A stretch of 64,000 nt of DNA from Selenomonadaceae bacterium (GCA_029338835.1 JAQYBD010000098.1:33531-97530), one strand, 5' to 3'; positions 35,886 through 45,086 are shown, numbered from the stretch's first letter. Numbers and translations: made by a program. Notes: a model not told the origin generated them from the sequence alone.

Positions 35886-36057
35886 GATGATCCCTGCCTT
35901 TCCTCTGTATCTTTGCCTGCTCTCATAGCCGCGGCATTGCCAGCGCAACGGCTTGCCGCATCAGTTCTACACATATGTGCTTCCACAGGCAGATGCATTT
36001 TTCCTGCCTCGCAGGCATCCTGCATAGTGGATTTGCCGCCTTCTAGGCACCGGGATA

Positions 36058-36088
36058 CAAAAAAGCCCTGCCGTCTGGCAGAGCTTCT
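36058..36088 (-). terminator. Terminator after thrB
   Basis: AAGCCCTGCC (36063-36072), loop GTCT, and GGCAGAGCTT (36077-36086) pair; on the minus strand a run of six T follows. The remaining gap 35886-36128 shows no gene. Confidence 0.85.
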
Positions 36089-36128
36089 TCTTCCGATGAG
36101 CCTCAAGGGCGAATCAACTGATGCATCC

Positions 36129-37058
36129 TCATTTTTTGATGAGATGCGCACCATGCGTATCGAGATCAAGGATCAGGATGCGCGACTTGACATCATGCTG
36201 GCGAAATGCTGCCTGCATGGCCTTGCCTACGGCTTCTTCCGCATGACGGCGCTCCAGCACATAAGCGATGAGGCATGGTCCTGCGCCGCTCAGCGTCACA
36301 CCTGCCGCACCTGCCGCACGGGCTGCCGCAAAGACATCGTACATGCCGGGGATGAGCTTGGCACGGTATGGCTGATGCAGGGCATCCTCGAAAGCATGGC
36401 GCAGGAAACGCTCGTTGCCGCGCGTCAGAGCCGCAACCAGCATCGAAGCCCGGCTGACATTGAAGATGGCATCCTTCAGCGGCACTTCCTCCGGCAGGAC
36501 TTTGCGAGCCATGCGCGTCGAGAGGGGGAAATCCGGCACGGCCACGACGAGTTTCAGCCGGAAATTCGGCCGGAAATGAAAGCAGTCGACGTGACCATCG
36601 GTCACGACATTGACCGTGAAGCCGCCAAAGATGGCCGGTGCAACATTATCCGGATGGCCTTCGATATCCGTCGCGAACTCAAGGAGTTCATAACGGTTAA
36701 AACGGTTGCCGATCAGGGCATTCGCTGCCGTGAGACCTGCGACAATAGCAGTCGCACTGCTGCCAAGCCCGCGCGAAAGCGGCACATGATTCTCCATGTG
36801 GATGACGGCTCCACGATAGTCTTTCGCACGACCGGCTTTCTGCAGAAGATACTGGACAGAACGCCAAACGATATTGCGCGCATCGCACGGGATGTTGGCC
36901 GCGCCCTCACCGGTCATCGTGATAGAAAGCCCCGGCTCGCGCGTCAGGCGCAGCTCGAGGTCGTTGTAGATGGTGCAGGCGAGTCCCAGCGTATCAAACC
37001 CGGGGCCGCAGTTGGCACTCGTGCCGGGCACGCGCACCCGGACCATTTTCTCAGCCAT
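36129..37058 (-). CDS. thrB: Homoserine kinase
   Basis: GHMP kinase that phosphorylates homoserine in threonine synthesis. PGTSANCGPGFDTLG at the N-terminus, the ATP loop PLSRGLGSSATAIVAG near residue 95 and a C-terminal LSGAGPCLIAYV. 309 residues. It starts 3 nt after the hom stop, so it is in one operon with hom. No thrC follows in this window. Confidence 0.96.
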   Translation of the reverse strand: MAEKMVRVRVPGTSANCGPGFDTLGLACTIYNDLELRLTREPGLSITMTGEGAANIPCDARNIVWRSVQYLLQKAGRAKDYRGAVIHMENHVPLSRGLGSSATAIVAGLTAANALIGNRFNRYELLEFATDIEGHPDNVAPAIFGGFTVNVVTDGHVDCFHFRPNFRLKLVVAVPDFPLSTRMARKVLPEEVPLKDAIFNVSRASMLVAALTRGNERFLRHAFEDALHQPYRAKLIPGMYDVFAAARAAGAAGVTLSGAGPCLIAYVLERRHAEEAVGKAMQAAFRQHDVKSRILILDLDTHGAHLIKK

Positions 37059-37061
37059 GAC

Positions 37062-38360
37062 TTACCCCCGTTCGTTCTCGACGCGAATGACATTGCGGAT
37101 CTCATCGACCACCGGCAGCTCCTTGAGCGCGCGCAGGGCCGACTGGATGCGCGCATGCTCGACGATATGCGTGACCGCAACGATCTCCGCATGGTCGACG
37201 ACGTTGCGGCGCGTCTGGATGACCGACTTGAGGCTGACACCAGCGTCGCCAAAAGCCGTCGCAATGGCACCGAGTACCCCGGGCTTATCGTCGACAAGCA
37301 GGCGCACGTAATACGACGAGACCGTCTTCTCCAACGGACAGAGTTCCTTCTTTTCATAGCAGGTGCAGCGCACGCGCCCGAAGGTACGATTGACGATATC
37401 GCGCGAAACATCGATGATATCCGAGACGACCGCCGAAGCCGTCGGCAGGGAACCGGCGCCCTGCCCATAGAACATGGCCTCGCCAATGGCATTGCCGCGC
37501 ACGAAGATCGCATTGTAGACGCCGTTGACCGCAGCCAGCGGATGGCTCTTGGGCAGGAACACCGGATGGACGCGCACATCGACGCCCTGCTCTTTGGAAT
37601 CCTTGCCGACCGCCAGCAGCTTGATGACATAGCCGAGATCTTTCGCATACTCGATATCATCGGGCGTGATCTTCGTGATACCTTCGACGGATACATCCTC
37701 CAGCTGGATACGCGTATTGAAAGCGAGTGACGCCAGGATTGCCGCCTTGCGAGCCGCATCAAGGCCATCGACATCGGCCGATGGATTGGCCTCGGCATAA
37801 CCTTTCTGCTGCGCTTCCTTGAGGACAGTATCGTAATCCGAGCCGCACTCCGTCATCTTCGTCAGCATGTAATTCGTCGTACCGTTGACGATGCCCATGA
37901 TTTCCGTGATGCGATTCGCCGTCAGGCACTGCTTGAGCGGCGTGATGATGGGAATGCCGCCGCCGACACTGGCTTCAAACAGGAAATCCACATCGTGCTG
38001 CTCAGCCATCGCGAACATATCCTTGCCGAACTGGGCAACGACGTCCTTATTGGCCGTGACGACACTCTTGCCAGCTTCCATTGCACGCAGCATGTATTCG
38101 CGCGCCGGATGTAGGCCGCCCATGAGTTCGACCACGACATCGATGTCCTCATCCTGCAGGATTTCCTCGATATCATCCGTTACCCGGAGGTCTTTGAGAT
38201 ACGGACGCGGCTTCTTGACATCGCGCACCAGAACCGTCTTGATCTGAATCGGTGTGCCGACACGTTCGGTAATCTGACGCCGGTTCATTTCCAGTACCTT
38301 GATGACACCAGAACCCACCGTGCCAGAACCCAGCAAACCAATCTTAATGACCTTTTCCAT
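37062..38360 (-). CDS. hom: Homoserine dehydrogenase with C-terminal ACT domain
   Basis: NAD(P)H-dependent reduction of aspartate semialdehyde to homoserine. 432 residues: Rossmann domain (IKIGLLGSGTVGSGVI), catalytic domain (IMGIVNGTTNYMLTKM, then DVDGLDAARKAAILA) and a C-terminal ACT domain (YYVRLLVDDKPGVLGAIA), the likely threonine-sensing site. ATG 38360 with AAAGAGGG 8 nt upstream. Confidence 0.97.
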   Translation of the reverse strand: MEKVIKIGLLGSGTVGSGVIKVLEMNRRQITERVGTPIQIKTVLVRDVKKPRPYLKDLRVTDDIEEILQDEDIDVVVELMGGLHPAREYMLRAMEAGKSVVTANKDVVAQFGKDMFAMAEQHDVDFLFEASVGGGIPIITPLKQCLTANRITEIMGIVNGTTNYMLTKMTECGSDYDTVLKEAQQKGYAEANPSADVDGLDAARKAAILASLAFNTRIQLEDVSVEGITKITPDDIEYAKDLGYVIKLLAVGKDSKEQGVDVRVHPVFLPKSHPLAAVNGVYNAIFVRGNAIGEAMFYGQGAGSLPTASAVVSDIIDVSRDIVNRTFGRVRCTCYEKKELCPLEKTVSSYYVRLLVDDKPGVLGAIATAFGDAGVSLKSVIQTRRNVVDHAEIVAVTHIVEHARIQSALRALKELPVVDEIRNVIRVENERG

Positions 38361-38378
38361 TCGACACACCCTCTTTCC

Positions 38379-38825
38379 TCAGGACTGGCCCAGAACTTCC
38401 AGACGCTTGACCCCGTCGACCATGCGCAGCTTGTCGAGCAGCGCCTCAAGGTCAACCGACAGGTTGGCCGTCTCGATGGACACGGTCGCGTTGGCTACGC
38501 CCTGCAGGGGAATGCCCTGGTTGATGGTCATGACACTGCCCGAATCTGCAGAAATGGTATTGAGTACACTCGAGAGGACACCTTTCTTATGCTCGAGCAG
38601 GAACGTGAGGGTCACGATCTTGTTCTGGCTGGCCTCGTAGAAGGGGAAAACATAATCCTTGTACTTGTAATACGCACTGCGCGAGAGCTCCATCTTCTCG
38701 ACGGCCTCATTGATGGTACGCGCATCCCCGCGTTTGAGCATCTCCTTGACACGGATGGTCTTCTTGATGGCCTCTGGCAGGATTTCCTCACGGACGAGGA
38801 AGAATCCACTCTTCTCTTTATTCAT
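38379..38825 (-). CDS. ACT domain-containing regulator (PheB-like, UPF0735)
   Basis: The 148-residue protein has an N-terminal helix-turn-helix-like segment (ARTINEAVEKMELSRSAYYKYKDYVFPF) and a C-terminal ACT domain (LTFLLEHKKGVLSSVLNTI). The first half looks like a DNA-binding module that uses an SRSAYYKYK helix, and the ACT domain would bind an amino acid. Being first gene ahead of hom-thrB, with 18 nt to hom, suggests it senses threonine, homoserine or a related amino acid. The ligand is inference. Confidence 0.85.
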   Translation of the reverse strand: MNKEKSGFFLVREEILPEAIKKTIRVKEMLKRGDARTINEAVEKMELSRSAYYKYKDYVFPFYEASQNKIVTLTFLLEHKKGVLSSVLNTISADSGSVMTINQGIPLQGVANATVSIETANLSVDLEALLDKLRMVDGVKRLEVLGQS

Positions 38826-38866
38826 ACATTACGCCTCCAATGGATACTACTCTTTTGACAAAGGAT

Positions 38867-38896
38867 AGTATACCATATTATGTGTACGAATGCCAA
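38867..38896 (-). promoter_or_regulatory. Promoter of the ACT-hom-thrB operon
   Basis: On the minus strand TTGGCA (complement of 38891-38896), an 18-nt spacer and TATACT (complement of 38867-38872). Leader is short; no T-box or terminator is visible. Confidence 0.7.
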
Positions 38897-38953
38897 TACA
38901 TTTTCCAAGAATGTCCAAAAACGATACAATAAAAGACGGTAAATGATTACATT

Positions 38954-39568
38954 TTATCCACGCTTGTTTCCCCGGTGTCCCGCGTGGATCTTACTTTCGG
39001 TCCCATTCAGGAGACGGCCGATATTCGCCTTGTGGCGGACGATGATGAACGCCGCAGCCAGCACGCCGAAAACCGTATACTCAAAAGGATAGGAAAAGCC
39101 CCAGGCGAGGATGGGCACGAGCGCGGCGGCAAGGCAGGAACCCAGCGAGACGTAGCCCGACACCTTGACGATGGCCAGCCAGACGAGAAAGACGATGAGG
39201 CTCGGCAGCGGCATGAGCATCGTGATGACGCCAAGCCCCGTCGCAACCCCCTTGCCGCCCTTGAAGCGCAGGAACAACGAGCAGGAATGGCCGACAATGG
39301 CGAGCACGCCCGCGAGGATCATGACGAACGGGATGCCCGTCAGCGCTTCAGCCAAATAAACGCTGATGGCTCCTTTGAGGAAGTCCAGCAGGAAAATCAG
39401 GAAGCCAGGCCCCTTGCCGAGCGTACGCCAGGCATTCGTCGCGCCGATGTTGCGGCTGCCGTGTTCCCGCAGGTCGACATGCCACAAGAGTTTGCCGAAC
39501 ACAAGCCCATTCGGGATAGATCCCAAGAGATAGCTCACGAGGCAAGTGATAAGGATGCTACTGGTCAT
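38954..39568 (-). CDS. plsY: Glycerol-3-phosphate acyltransferase PlsY
   Basis: Membrane enzyme that acylates glycerol-3-phosphate from acyl-phosphate in phospholipid synthesis. 204 residues with several hydrophobic segments and conserved loops GSIPNGLVFGK, REHGSRNIGATNAWRTLG and FKGGKGVATGLG. ATG shares one base with the der stop (TGATG). Confidence 0.96.
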   Translation of the reverse strand: MTSSILITCLVSYLLGSIPNGLVFGKLLWHVDLREHGSRNIGATNAWRTLGKGPGFLIFLLDFLKGAISVYLAEALTGIPFVMILAGVLAIVGHSCSLFLRFKGGKGVATGLGVITMLMPLPSLIVFLVWLAIVKVSGYVSLGSCLAAALVPILAWGFSYPFEYTVFGVLAAAFIIVRHKANIGRLLNGTESKIHAGHRGNKRG

Positions 39569-40899
39569 CAGCGATACTCCTCCTCATCGCGTGCGCGTAC
39601 AATGAGCTGCAGCGGCGTGCCCTCAAAGCCGAAGCTCTCGCGCAGCTTGTTCTCGATGAAACGCAGATACGAGAAATGCATGAGTTCGGGATCGTTGACA
39701 AAAATGATGAACTTCGGCGGGCGGATATCCGCCTGTGTCATGAACAGAATCTTGAGGCGCTTGCCGCGATGCATCGGCGGCGGATTGATGGAAACGGCAT
39801 CGCGGATGAGGTCGTTGAGTACGCTGGTCTTGATGCGCATCGACTGCTGCTCCGCCACGTATTTGACGAGTTCCGTCACGCGCGGAACGCGCTGCCCCGT
39901 CAGAGCCGAGGTATAGAGTACCGGCGCATACTGCAGGAAACCGAGCTGATCACGCAGTTCTTCCGTGAAGCGCAGCGTCGACTTGTCGTCTTTATCCGGA
40001 TAGATATCCCATTTGTTGACGACGATGACAACGCCTTTGCCGGACTCATGTGCATAACCAGCGATCTTCTTGTCCTGTTCCGTGATGCCCTCGTAAGCGT
40101 TGATCATCATGAGTACGACATCCGCACGATCAATGGCACGCAGCGAGCGCATGACGCTGTAACGCTCCACCGGCTCATCGATCTTGCCGCGGCGGCGCAT
40201 GCCGGCCGTGTCGATCAGCGTGAATTTGATCCCGTCCTTCGTGAAATGCGTATCGATGGCATCGCGCGTCGTTCCTGGCACATCACTGACGATGACGCGC
40301 TCCTCGCCGAGGATGGCATTGACGATGGATGACTTGCCGACGTTCGGGCGGCCGATGACAGCAATGCTGATCTCATCCTCATCTTTTTCTTCCGCTTCAT
40401 GTTCCGGGAACGCAGCGACAATCGCATCGAGCAGATCGCCGAGATTCATGGCATTTGAAGCCGAAAGCGGAATGGGATCGCCAAGGCCCAGATTGTAGAA
40501 TTCATACACGTCCATCTCGCGCTGCGGGCTGTCAATCTTATTGACGCCGAGTACGACCGGCTTCTTCGTGCTGCGCAGCATGCGTGCCACTTCCTCATCG
40601 GCCGTCGTCAGGCCTGTGCGGCCATCGACGAGGAACAGGATGACATCGGCCTCATCCATGGCCAGCTGCGCCTGCTGGCGCATGGACTTCAAGATATGGT
40701 TGCTCTCATCAAATTCAATGCCGCCAGTATCGATCATGGTGAATTCATGGTTAAGCCATTCGGCATCCAGGTAAATGCGGTCACGGGTCACGCCCGGCAT
40801 ATCATCGACAATCGAGACACGCTTCTTGCCGATCTGGTTGAACAGCGTGGATTTGCCGACATTGGGGCGGCCGACAATCGCTACGATTGGTTTGCTCAT
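39568..40899 (-). CDS. der: GTPase Der (EngA), 50S assembly
   Basis: Double-GTPase for large-subunit maturation. 443 residues with two G domains: GRPNVGKSTLFNQ (near 8) / DTGGI and GRPNVGKSSIVNA (near 185) / DTAGMRRRGKI / NKWD, then a C-terminal KH-like domain. ATG 40899 follows AAGGA by 5 nt. Confidence 0.97.
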   Translation of the reverse strand: MSKPIVAIVGRPNVGKSTLFNQIGKKRVSIVDDMPGVTRDRIYLDAEWLNHEFTMIDTGGIEFDESNHILKSMRQQAQLAMDEADVILFLVDGRTGLTTADEEVARMLRSTKKPVVLGVNKIDSPQREMDVYEFYNLGLGDPIPLSASNAMNLGDLLDAIVAAFPEHEAEEKDEDEISIAVIGRPNVGKSSIVNAILGEERVIVSDVPGTTRDAIDTHFTKDGIKFTLIDTAGMRRRGKIDEPVERYSVMRSLRAIDRADVVLMMINAYEGITEQDKKIAGYAHESGKGVVIVVNKWDIYPDKDDKSTLRFTEELRDQLGFLQYAPVLYTSALTGQRVPRVTELVKYVAEQQSMRIKTSVLNDLIRDAVSINPPPMHRGKRLKILFMTQADIRPPKFIIFVNDPELMHFSYLRFIENKLRESFGFEGTPLQLIVRARDEEEYR

Positions 40900-40924
40900 A
40901 TTCATCCTTCTTTCTATCTCACTC

Positions 40925-40953
40925 GTTTTTATCCGTCTTATCTGTCTTTATCC
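40925..40953 (-). repeat. Three short near-direct repeats upstream of der
   Basis: On the minus strand GGATAAAGAC, AGATAAGAC and GGATAAAAAC follow each other directly after TTGACG. It is in the der promoter region and could be a binding array or chance A-rich sequence. Confidence 0.35.
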
Positions 40954-40965
40954 GTCAAGCTTCCC

Positions 40966-40989
40966 GCGCAGGACTCACGTTTCCTGCGC
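40966..40989. repeat. 8-bp inverted repeat between the DUF512 gene and der
   Basis: GCGCAGGA (40966-40973) and TCCTGCGC (40982-40989), loop 8 nt, with no T-run. It may be a weak terminator or a processing site. Confidence 0.45.
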
Positions 40990-41011
40990 CTCTTCCTGCC
41001 GTCCGTGCAGC

Positions 41012-42403
41012 TCATTCCACAGGCTTCGTGTAGCCGGCATTGCTCTGCCACATGTAGGCAGTTTCTCCAGCCCGTTCCTTGTGATAATGCTGCCAATCCG
41101 TCAGGGCCCGGCGATAGTCGGCACCAGTCTGCACCGGTTCAATGCGCGCTGCCGGGAATTCACGCTGCAGATCCGTCAAAGAGACATCATCGAGGAAGAT
41201 ATCCTCGCCGGAACGCAGGGCGGATTCCGGGATGAGGATACCGTGACGCTGCCCCGGCTGACGCTTGAGTTCCGCAATGATATCCTTTGCCGTCAGGAGC
41301 CCTGAGACGTTGACCGTCGTGCCAAAATATTCATTTGCGACCGGCAGCACACGCACATGCAGATTGGACGCCTGCACCGAAGCGGCAAGCTGTGCGATCA
41401 CCGGTGCGACCGAAGTCCCCGTGATGACATCGAGGTACAGAGGCTCGTCATACTGCGCGGGGCCAGGCTCCGTCTGCTCCCAATCATTGAGGAAGTTGCG
41501 CGTCAGGCCAATACCGTTGTCAAGCTGCGGGAAGCCATCATAAAACTCAGTTGGCGGCACGGGACGACCCGCGAGGAAATAAAATTCATCTCCCAGATAA
41601 AGGAACGTCCGCCCATCTTCTTGCTGGAGTTTTTTCTGCCACTTCTCGACTTCATCAATGACCCTGGCTGCACTCTCCGCATCGAATTGCTGCAGCGGGA
41701 AGGGATCTGTACGGAATTTCGTGACGCCGACTGGCACGATTGCCAGCGACAGCGCATGCGGGCGCCTTGCCACGATCTCGCGGATGGTACGAGCCAGCTC
41801 CTCGCCATCGTTGAGATTGCGGCACAGCACGATCTGCGTGTGATAGTCCGCGCCCGCTTTCTCCAGATTGTCGAGCTGCTCAGCGATGCGCGCCGCTCCC
41901 GGGCAGCGCAGCATCTGGGCGCGCAATTCCGGATTCATGCACTGCACCGAAACGAAGAGCGGTGACAGATGATATCTCTCGATGCGCTCGAAGTCGCGCG
42001 GCCCCATATTCGTCATCGTGACGAAATTGCCGTAAAGGAACGACAGGCGATAATCATCATCCTTGATGGAAAGGCTTTGGCGCATGTTGGGGGCAATCAT
42101 GTCGACAAAGCAGAAATAGCAGTGATTGGCGCAATTGCGGATGCCATCAAAGACAGCCGATTCGAACTCGACCCCGAGTTCTTCATCCATGTCTTTCTCG
42201 AACGAGATGATTTCCCGTTCGCCATCGGCATGTTCAACCAGCAGGTCAATTTCCTCATCGGCCATCGCAAAACTCAGATCGATGATGTCGCGCAATGGCT
42301 GCTCATTGATGGCAAGGATCTTGTCGCCGGGTACCAACTCCAGCTCCTCTGCCAGGCTGCCCGGATTTACGCGCAGGATGATGCCTGCGTAATATTTGCT
42401 CAT
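41012..42403 (-). CDS. PDZ / radical-SAM-like DUF512 protein
   Basis: The 463-residue protein has an N-terminal PDZ-like segment (VNPGSLAEELELVPGDKILAIN), then CANHCYFCFVD, a Cys-x3-Cys-x2-Cys cluster of radical SAM type (near residue 90), and a C-terminal DUF512 domain. Such proteins are widespread in Bacillota, often near der, and their function is not established. ATG 42403 gives a usual length. It lies between S1 and der on the same strand. Confidence 0.85.
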   Translation of the reverse strand: MSKYYAGIILRVNPGSLAEELELVPGDKILAINEQPLRDIIDLSFAMADEEIDLLVEHADGEREIISFEKDMDEELGVEFESAVFDGIRNCANHCYFCFVDMIAPNMRQSLSIKDDDYRLSFLYGNFVTMTNMGPRDFERIERYHLSPLFVSVQCMNPELRAQMLRCPGAARIAEQLDNLEKAGADYHTQIVLCRNLNDGEELARTIREIVARRPHALSLAIVPVGVTKFRTDPFPLQQFDAESAARVIDEVEKWQKKLQQEDGRTFLYLGDEFYFLAGRPVPPTEFYDGFPQLDNGIGLTRNFLNDWEQTEPGPAQYDEPLYLDVITGTSVAPVIAQLAASVQASNLHVRVLPVANEYFGTTVNVSGLLTAKDIIAELKRQPGQRHGILIPESALRSGEDIFLDDVSLTDLQREFPAARIEPVQTGADYRRALTDWQHYHKERAGETAYMWQSNAGYTKPVE

Positions 42404-42494
42404 GGTTTCACTCTCTTGCACTACAAACAAAGGAGTGATGCATAAATCATCACTCCTCAGAAATGTCTTATTTCTTTTTCAGCTTACGCCGATA

Positions 42495-43556
42495 TCAGTC
42501 ACGAGCCTTCGTGATGGACAGCGAGATGCGCTTACGCTTCATGTCGATGCGAAGGATCTTGACGCGGACGATGTCACCAACGTGAACCGCTTCGTCTGCA
42601 CGCTCAATGCGCTTGTCAGCAAGCTCGCCCATCGGGATCAGGCCATCGAAGCCCGGCTCGATTTCCATGAATGCACCGAAGTCCGTCAGTTTGATGACTT
42701 TGCCTTCGATAATCTGGCCTTCGCTGTACTTCTCAGCATTGTCGAGCCACGGGTCACGCATCGTGTCTTTGACGGACAGGGAGATACGCTTGTTTTCAAC
42801 ATCGACGTTCTTGACATAGACATCGAGTTCCTGACCAACTTCGAGGACATCCGACGGATGCTTTACGCGATGCCAAGCGAGGTCGGAGATGTGAGCGAGG
42901 CCGTCCACGCCGCCGATATCAATGAAAGCACCGTAGTCAACGAGGCGCTTAACCGTGCCGCGAACCGTCTGGCCAGCTTCCAGCGTGGAGAAGACTTCCT
43001 CTTCCTTCTTGGCGCGCTCAGCCTCGAGCAGGGCACGGCGGGAAAGGACGAGACGCTGCTTGTGGACATCGATCTCGATGATCTCAGCTTCGACCGTCTG
43101 GCCAACGTATACGGAAAGATCCTTAACGAAATGGAGTTCCATCTGGGATGCCGGGATGAAGCCGCGCAGACCTTCCACGGATGCTACGAGACCGCCTTTG
43201 ACAACCTGCGTGATCTTGGCCTGAACCGTCTCGCCAGCTTCCTTCTTCTTCTCCATCTCTTTCCAAGCGACCATGCGGTCAGCCTTGACCTTGGAGAGGA
43301 TGCCGCCGTTGTCGCCGCCGAGGGATACAACGTAAACGTCGATCTCATCGCCAACTTTGACAACATCTTCTGCAGATTCCGGAGCCGGGTAAGCCAGCTC
43401 GCGCTTCGGGATGGCGATTTCCTGCTTATAACCAATATCCACATAAGCCTCATCACGGCTTACCTGGATGACTTTACCTTTTACAGTGGTACGTTCCTGG
43501 ATATCCGGCATGGACTCCTGCGCTAACAATTCTTCCATATTCATCTGTTCTGACAC
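42495..43556 (-). CDS. S1-domain RNA-binding protein (ribosomal protein S1-like)
   Basis: The 353-residue protein has four S1 repeats: first near 25-95, second 105-175 (KGGLVASVEGLRGFIPAS), third 195-265 (DYGAFIDIGGVDGLAHIS), fourth 280-350 (DFGAFMEIEPGFDGLIP). This is the short four-repeat form of Bacillota. It starts at GTG 43556 inside the end of ispH, with AAGGAGG 10 nt upstream within ispH coding. The two are therefore co-translated rather than fused. Confidence 0.93.
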   Translation of the reverse strand: MSEQMNMEELLAQESMPDIQERTTVKGKVIQVSRDEAYVDIGYKQEIAIPKRELAYPAPESAEDVVKVGDEIDVYVVSLGGDNGGILSKVKADRMVAWKEMEKKKEAGETVQAKITQVVKGGLVASVEGLRGFIPASQMELHFVKDLSVYVGQTVEAEIIEIDVHKQRLVLSRRALLEAERAKKEEEVFSTLEAGQTVRGTVKRLVDYGAFIDIGGVDGLAHISDLAWHRVKHPSDVLEVGQELDVYVKNVDVENKRISLSVKDTMRDPWLDNAEKYSEGQIIEGKVIKLTDFGAFMEIEPGFDGLIPMGELADKRIERADEAVHVGDIVRVKILRIDMKRKRISLSITKARD

Positions 43557-44368
43557 TTTTTATATACCTCCTTGATAATCCAGTCCGGTGTAGAAGCACC
43601 AGCTGTAATACCAATTTTTTTTATTTTGTCAAACCACTCGTCGTGCAGTTCTGCTGCCGTTTCGATGTGATAAGTCAGGCATTTTTCGGAACAAAGCTGA
43701 GCCAGCCTTGTCGTATTGGCACTATTCTTGCCGCCGATGACCAGCATGAGATCCACCTGGCTGGCAAGGGCGATGGCTGCGGCCTGTCGCTGATCGGTTG
43801 CCGTACAGATCGTTCGCAGAATCCTGATGTCCCTGGATTTATCCAGCAAGCGCATTACAATCTGACGGAACTTCGCTCCCGAGAAAGTCGTCTGGCACAC
43901 GATGCCGAGCTTGCCCGAGGGCTCAACGGCATCTGCCTCCTCCTCTGTCTCAACAATCGTCGCCTTTCCCGAAGACCATTCATAGATACTCCTGACCTCC
44001 GGGTGATTTTTTTCTCCGATGATGATGACAGGATATCCTTCATCAACGAGCGCCTTTGCGGAAAGCTGCGCCTTCTTGACATGGGGACACGTCGCATCCA
44101 CCACTTCGAGACCTCGCCTCTCCGCTTCTTCATAGACCTGCGGCCCGACCCCATGAGAACGGATGATCACCGTCCCGCTCTCCATTTCCTCCAGGGAATC
44201 CACCGAACCGACGCCTTCGCGCCGCAGCCGGTCGACCATCTGGGGATTGTGGATGATAGGACCAAGGGTACAGGCAGTCCCGTCTTCCGAAGCATTTTCC
44301 CTCGCAATCTTGATGGCGCGCTTGACGCCATAGCAAAATCCGAGATAATCTGCTAAGATGACTTCCAT
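43541..44368 (-). CDS. ispH: 4-hydroxy-3-methylbut-2-enyl diphosphate reductase
   Basis: Terminal [4Fe-4S] enzyme of the MEP isoprenoid pathway. 275 residues with cluster Cys in GFCYGVKRA (residue ~13), VDATCPHVKKA and ILRTICTATDQRQAA. Other landmarks are IIIGEKNHPEV and the C-terminal GITAGASTPDW. ATG 44368 is chosen from family length. It overlaps the S1 start by 16 nt. Confidence 0.96.
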   Translation of the reverse strand: MEVILADYLGFCYGVKRAIKIARENASEDGTACTLGPIIHNPQMVDRLRREGVGSVDSLEEMESGTVIIRSHGVGPQVYEEAERRGLEVVDATCPHVKKAQLSAKALVDEGYPVIIIGEKNHPEVRSIYEWSSGKATIVETEEEADAVEPSGKLGIVCQTTFSGAKFRQIVMRLLDKSRDIRILRTICTATDQRQAAAIALASQVDLMLVIGGKNSANTTRLAQLCSEKCLTYHIETAAELHDEWFDKIKKIGITAGASTPDWIIKEVYKKCQNR

Positions 44369-44441
44369 ACATCTACCACCATATTTCATATTCTTGCAAA
44401 AAGCACGGAAGAACTTCAGTGTTTTTTACAATCTATAGCCT

Positions 44442-44470
44442 AGTATATCATGCATGGGAGCCGCAGGCAA
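44442..44470 (-). promoter_or_regulatory. Promoter of ispH-S1
   Basis: On the minus strand TTGCCT (complement of 44465-44470), a 17-nt spacer and TATACT (complement of 44442-44447), between plsC and ispH. Confidence 0.65.
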
Positions 44471-44477
44471 ATGGTTT

Positions 44478-45086
44478 TTATGAATTTTTTTCGATTTCTG
44501 CGCGCAAGACGGCAATATGCTGCATGATGTCCTGCGAAAACGCCTCGAGTTCTTCCTTATTGCGGCGGTCTCCCGTAAAATACAGGGGGGCGCCATAACG
44601 CACATGGAACTGGGGCAGCAGGCTGCCGTGTGCAAAGACGCGGTCCGTGCCGACAATGCAGGCCGGTACAACGGGCGCACCGCTCATGGCCGCGAGCAGG
44701 CCAACGCCGGCTTCCGCCTTGTGCATGCGTCCGTCTTTGCTGCGCGTGCCCTCAGGGAAAAGCCCGAGGACATGGCCCTGCTTGAGTACCCCGACGGCTG
44801 CCTTGATGGCACCGCGGTCCGCTGCGCCGCGGCGCACGGGAAACGCATGGCAGTTGCGGATAGCTGCACCAAAGAGGGGATGCTCAAAGAGTTCCACTTT
44901 CGCCATGTAGCTGACAGGGCGCGAAAGAAAGCATGCAAGCAGCGGTGGATCCCAGTTGCTCAAATGATTGGCCGCCAGGATAACAGGCCCGTCCTGAGGC
45001 AGATTCTCACGTCCCGATATATCCGCCCGGAACAACAGGCGGAAGACAAACCAGAAGATTGCCTTGAGGATGTCGTAGAGGATCAT
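44478..45086 (-). CDS. plsC: 1-acyl-sn-glycerol-3-phosphate acyltransferase
   Basis: Second acylation in phosphatidic acid synthesis. 202 residues with a hydrophobic N-terminus, the catalytic NHLSNWD (motif I) and FPEGTRSKDG (motif III). Its ATG overlaps the cmk stop (ATGA). Confidence 0.94.
   Translation of the reverse strand: MILYDILKAIFWFVFRLLFRADISGRENLPQDGPVILAANHLSNWDPPLLACFLSRPVSYMAKVELFEHPLFGAAIRNCHAFPVRRGAADRGAIKAAVGVLKQGHVLGLFPEGTRSKDGRMHKAEAGVGLLAAMSGAPVVPACIVGTDRVFAHGSLLPQFHVRYGAPLYFTGDRRNKEELEAFSQDIMQHIAVLRAEIEKNS

Noticed and set aside
35684..36169. 161-codon minus-strand frame overlapping the CCA gene start
   Set aside because: It runs through the thrB terminator and has no similarity.
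34674..37730. Plus-strand open frame of about 1000 codons opposite the CCA enzyme, thrB and hom
   Set aside because: It is antisense to three well-recognised genes, spans their intergenic gaps and resembles no family; it is a codon-bias shadow.
38826..38953. T-box or riboswitch ahead of the threonine operon
   Set aside because: The leader from the predicted start to the first codon is too short and lacks conserved elements.
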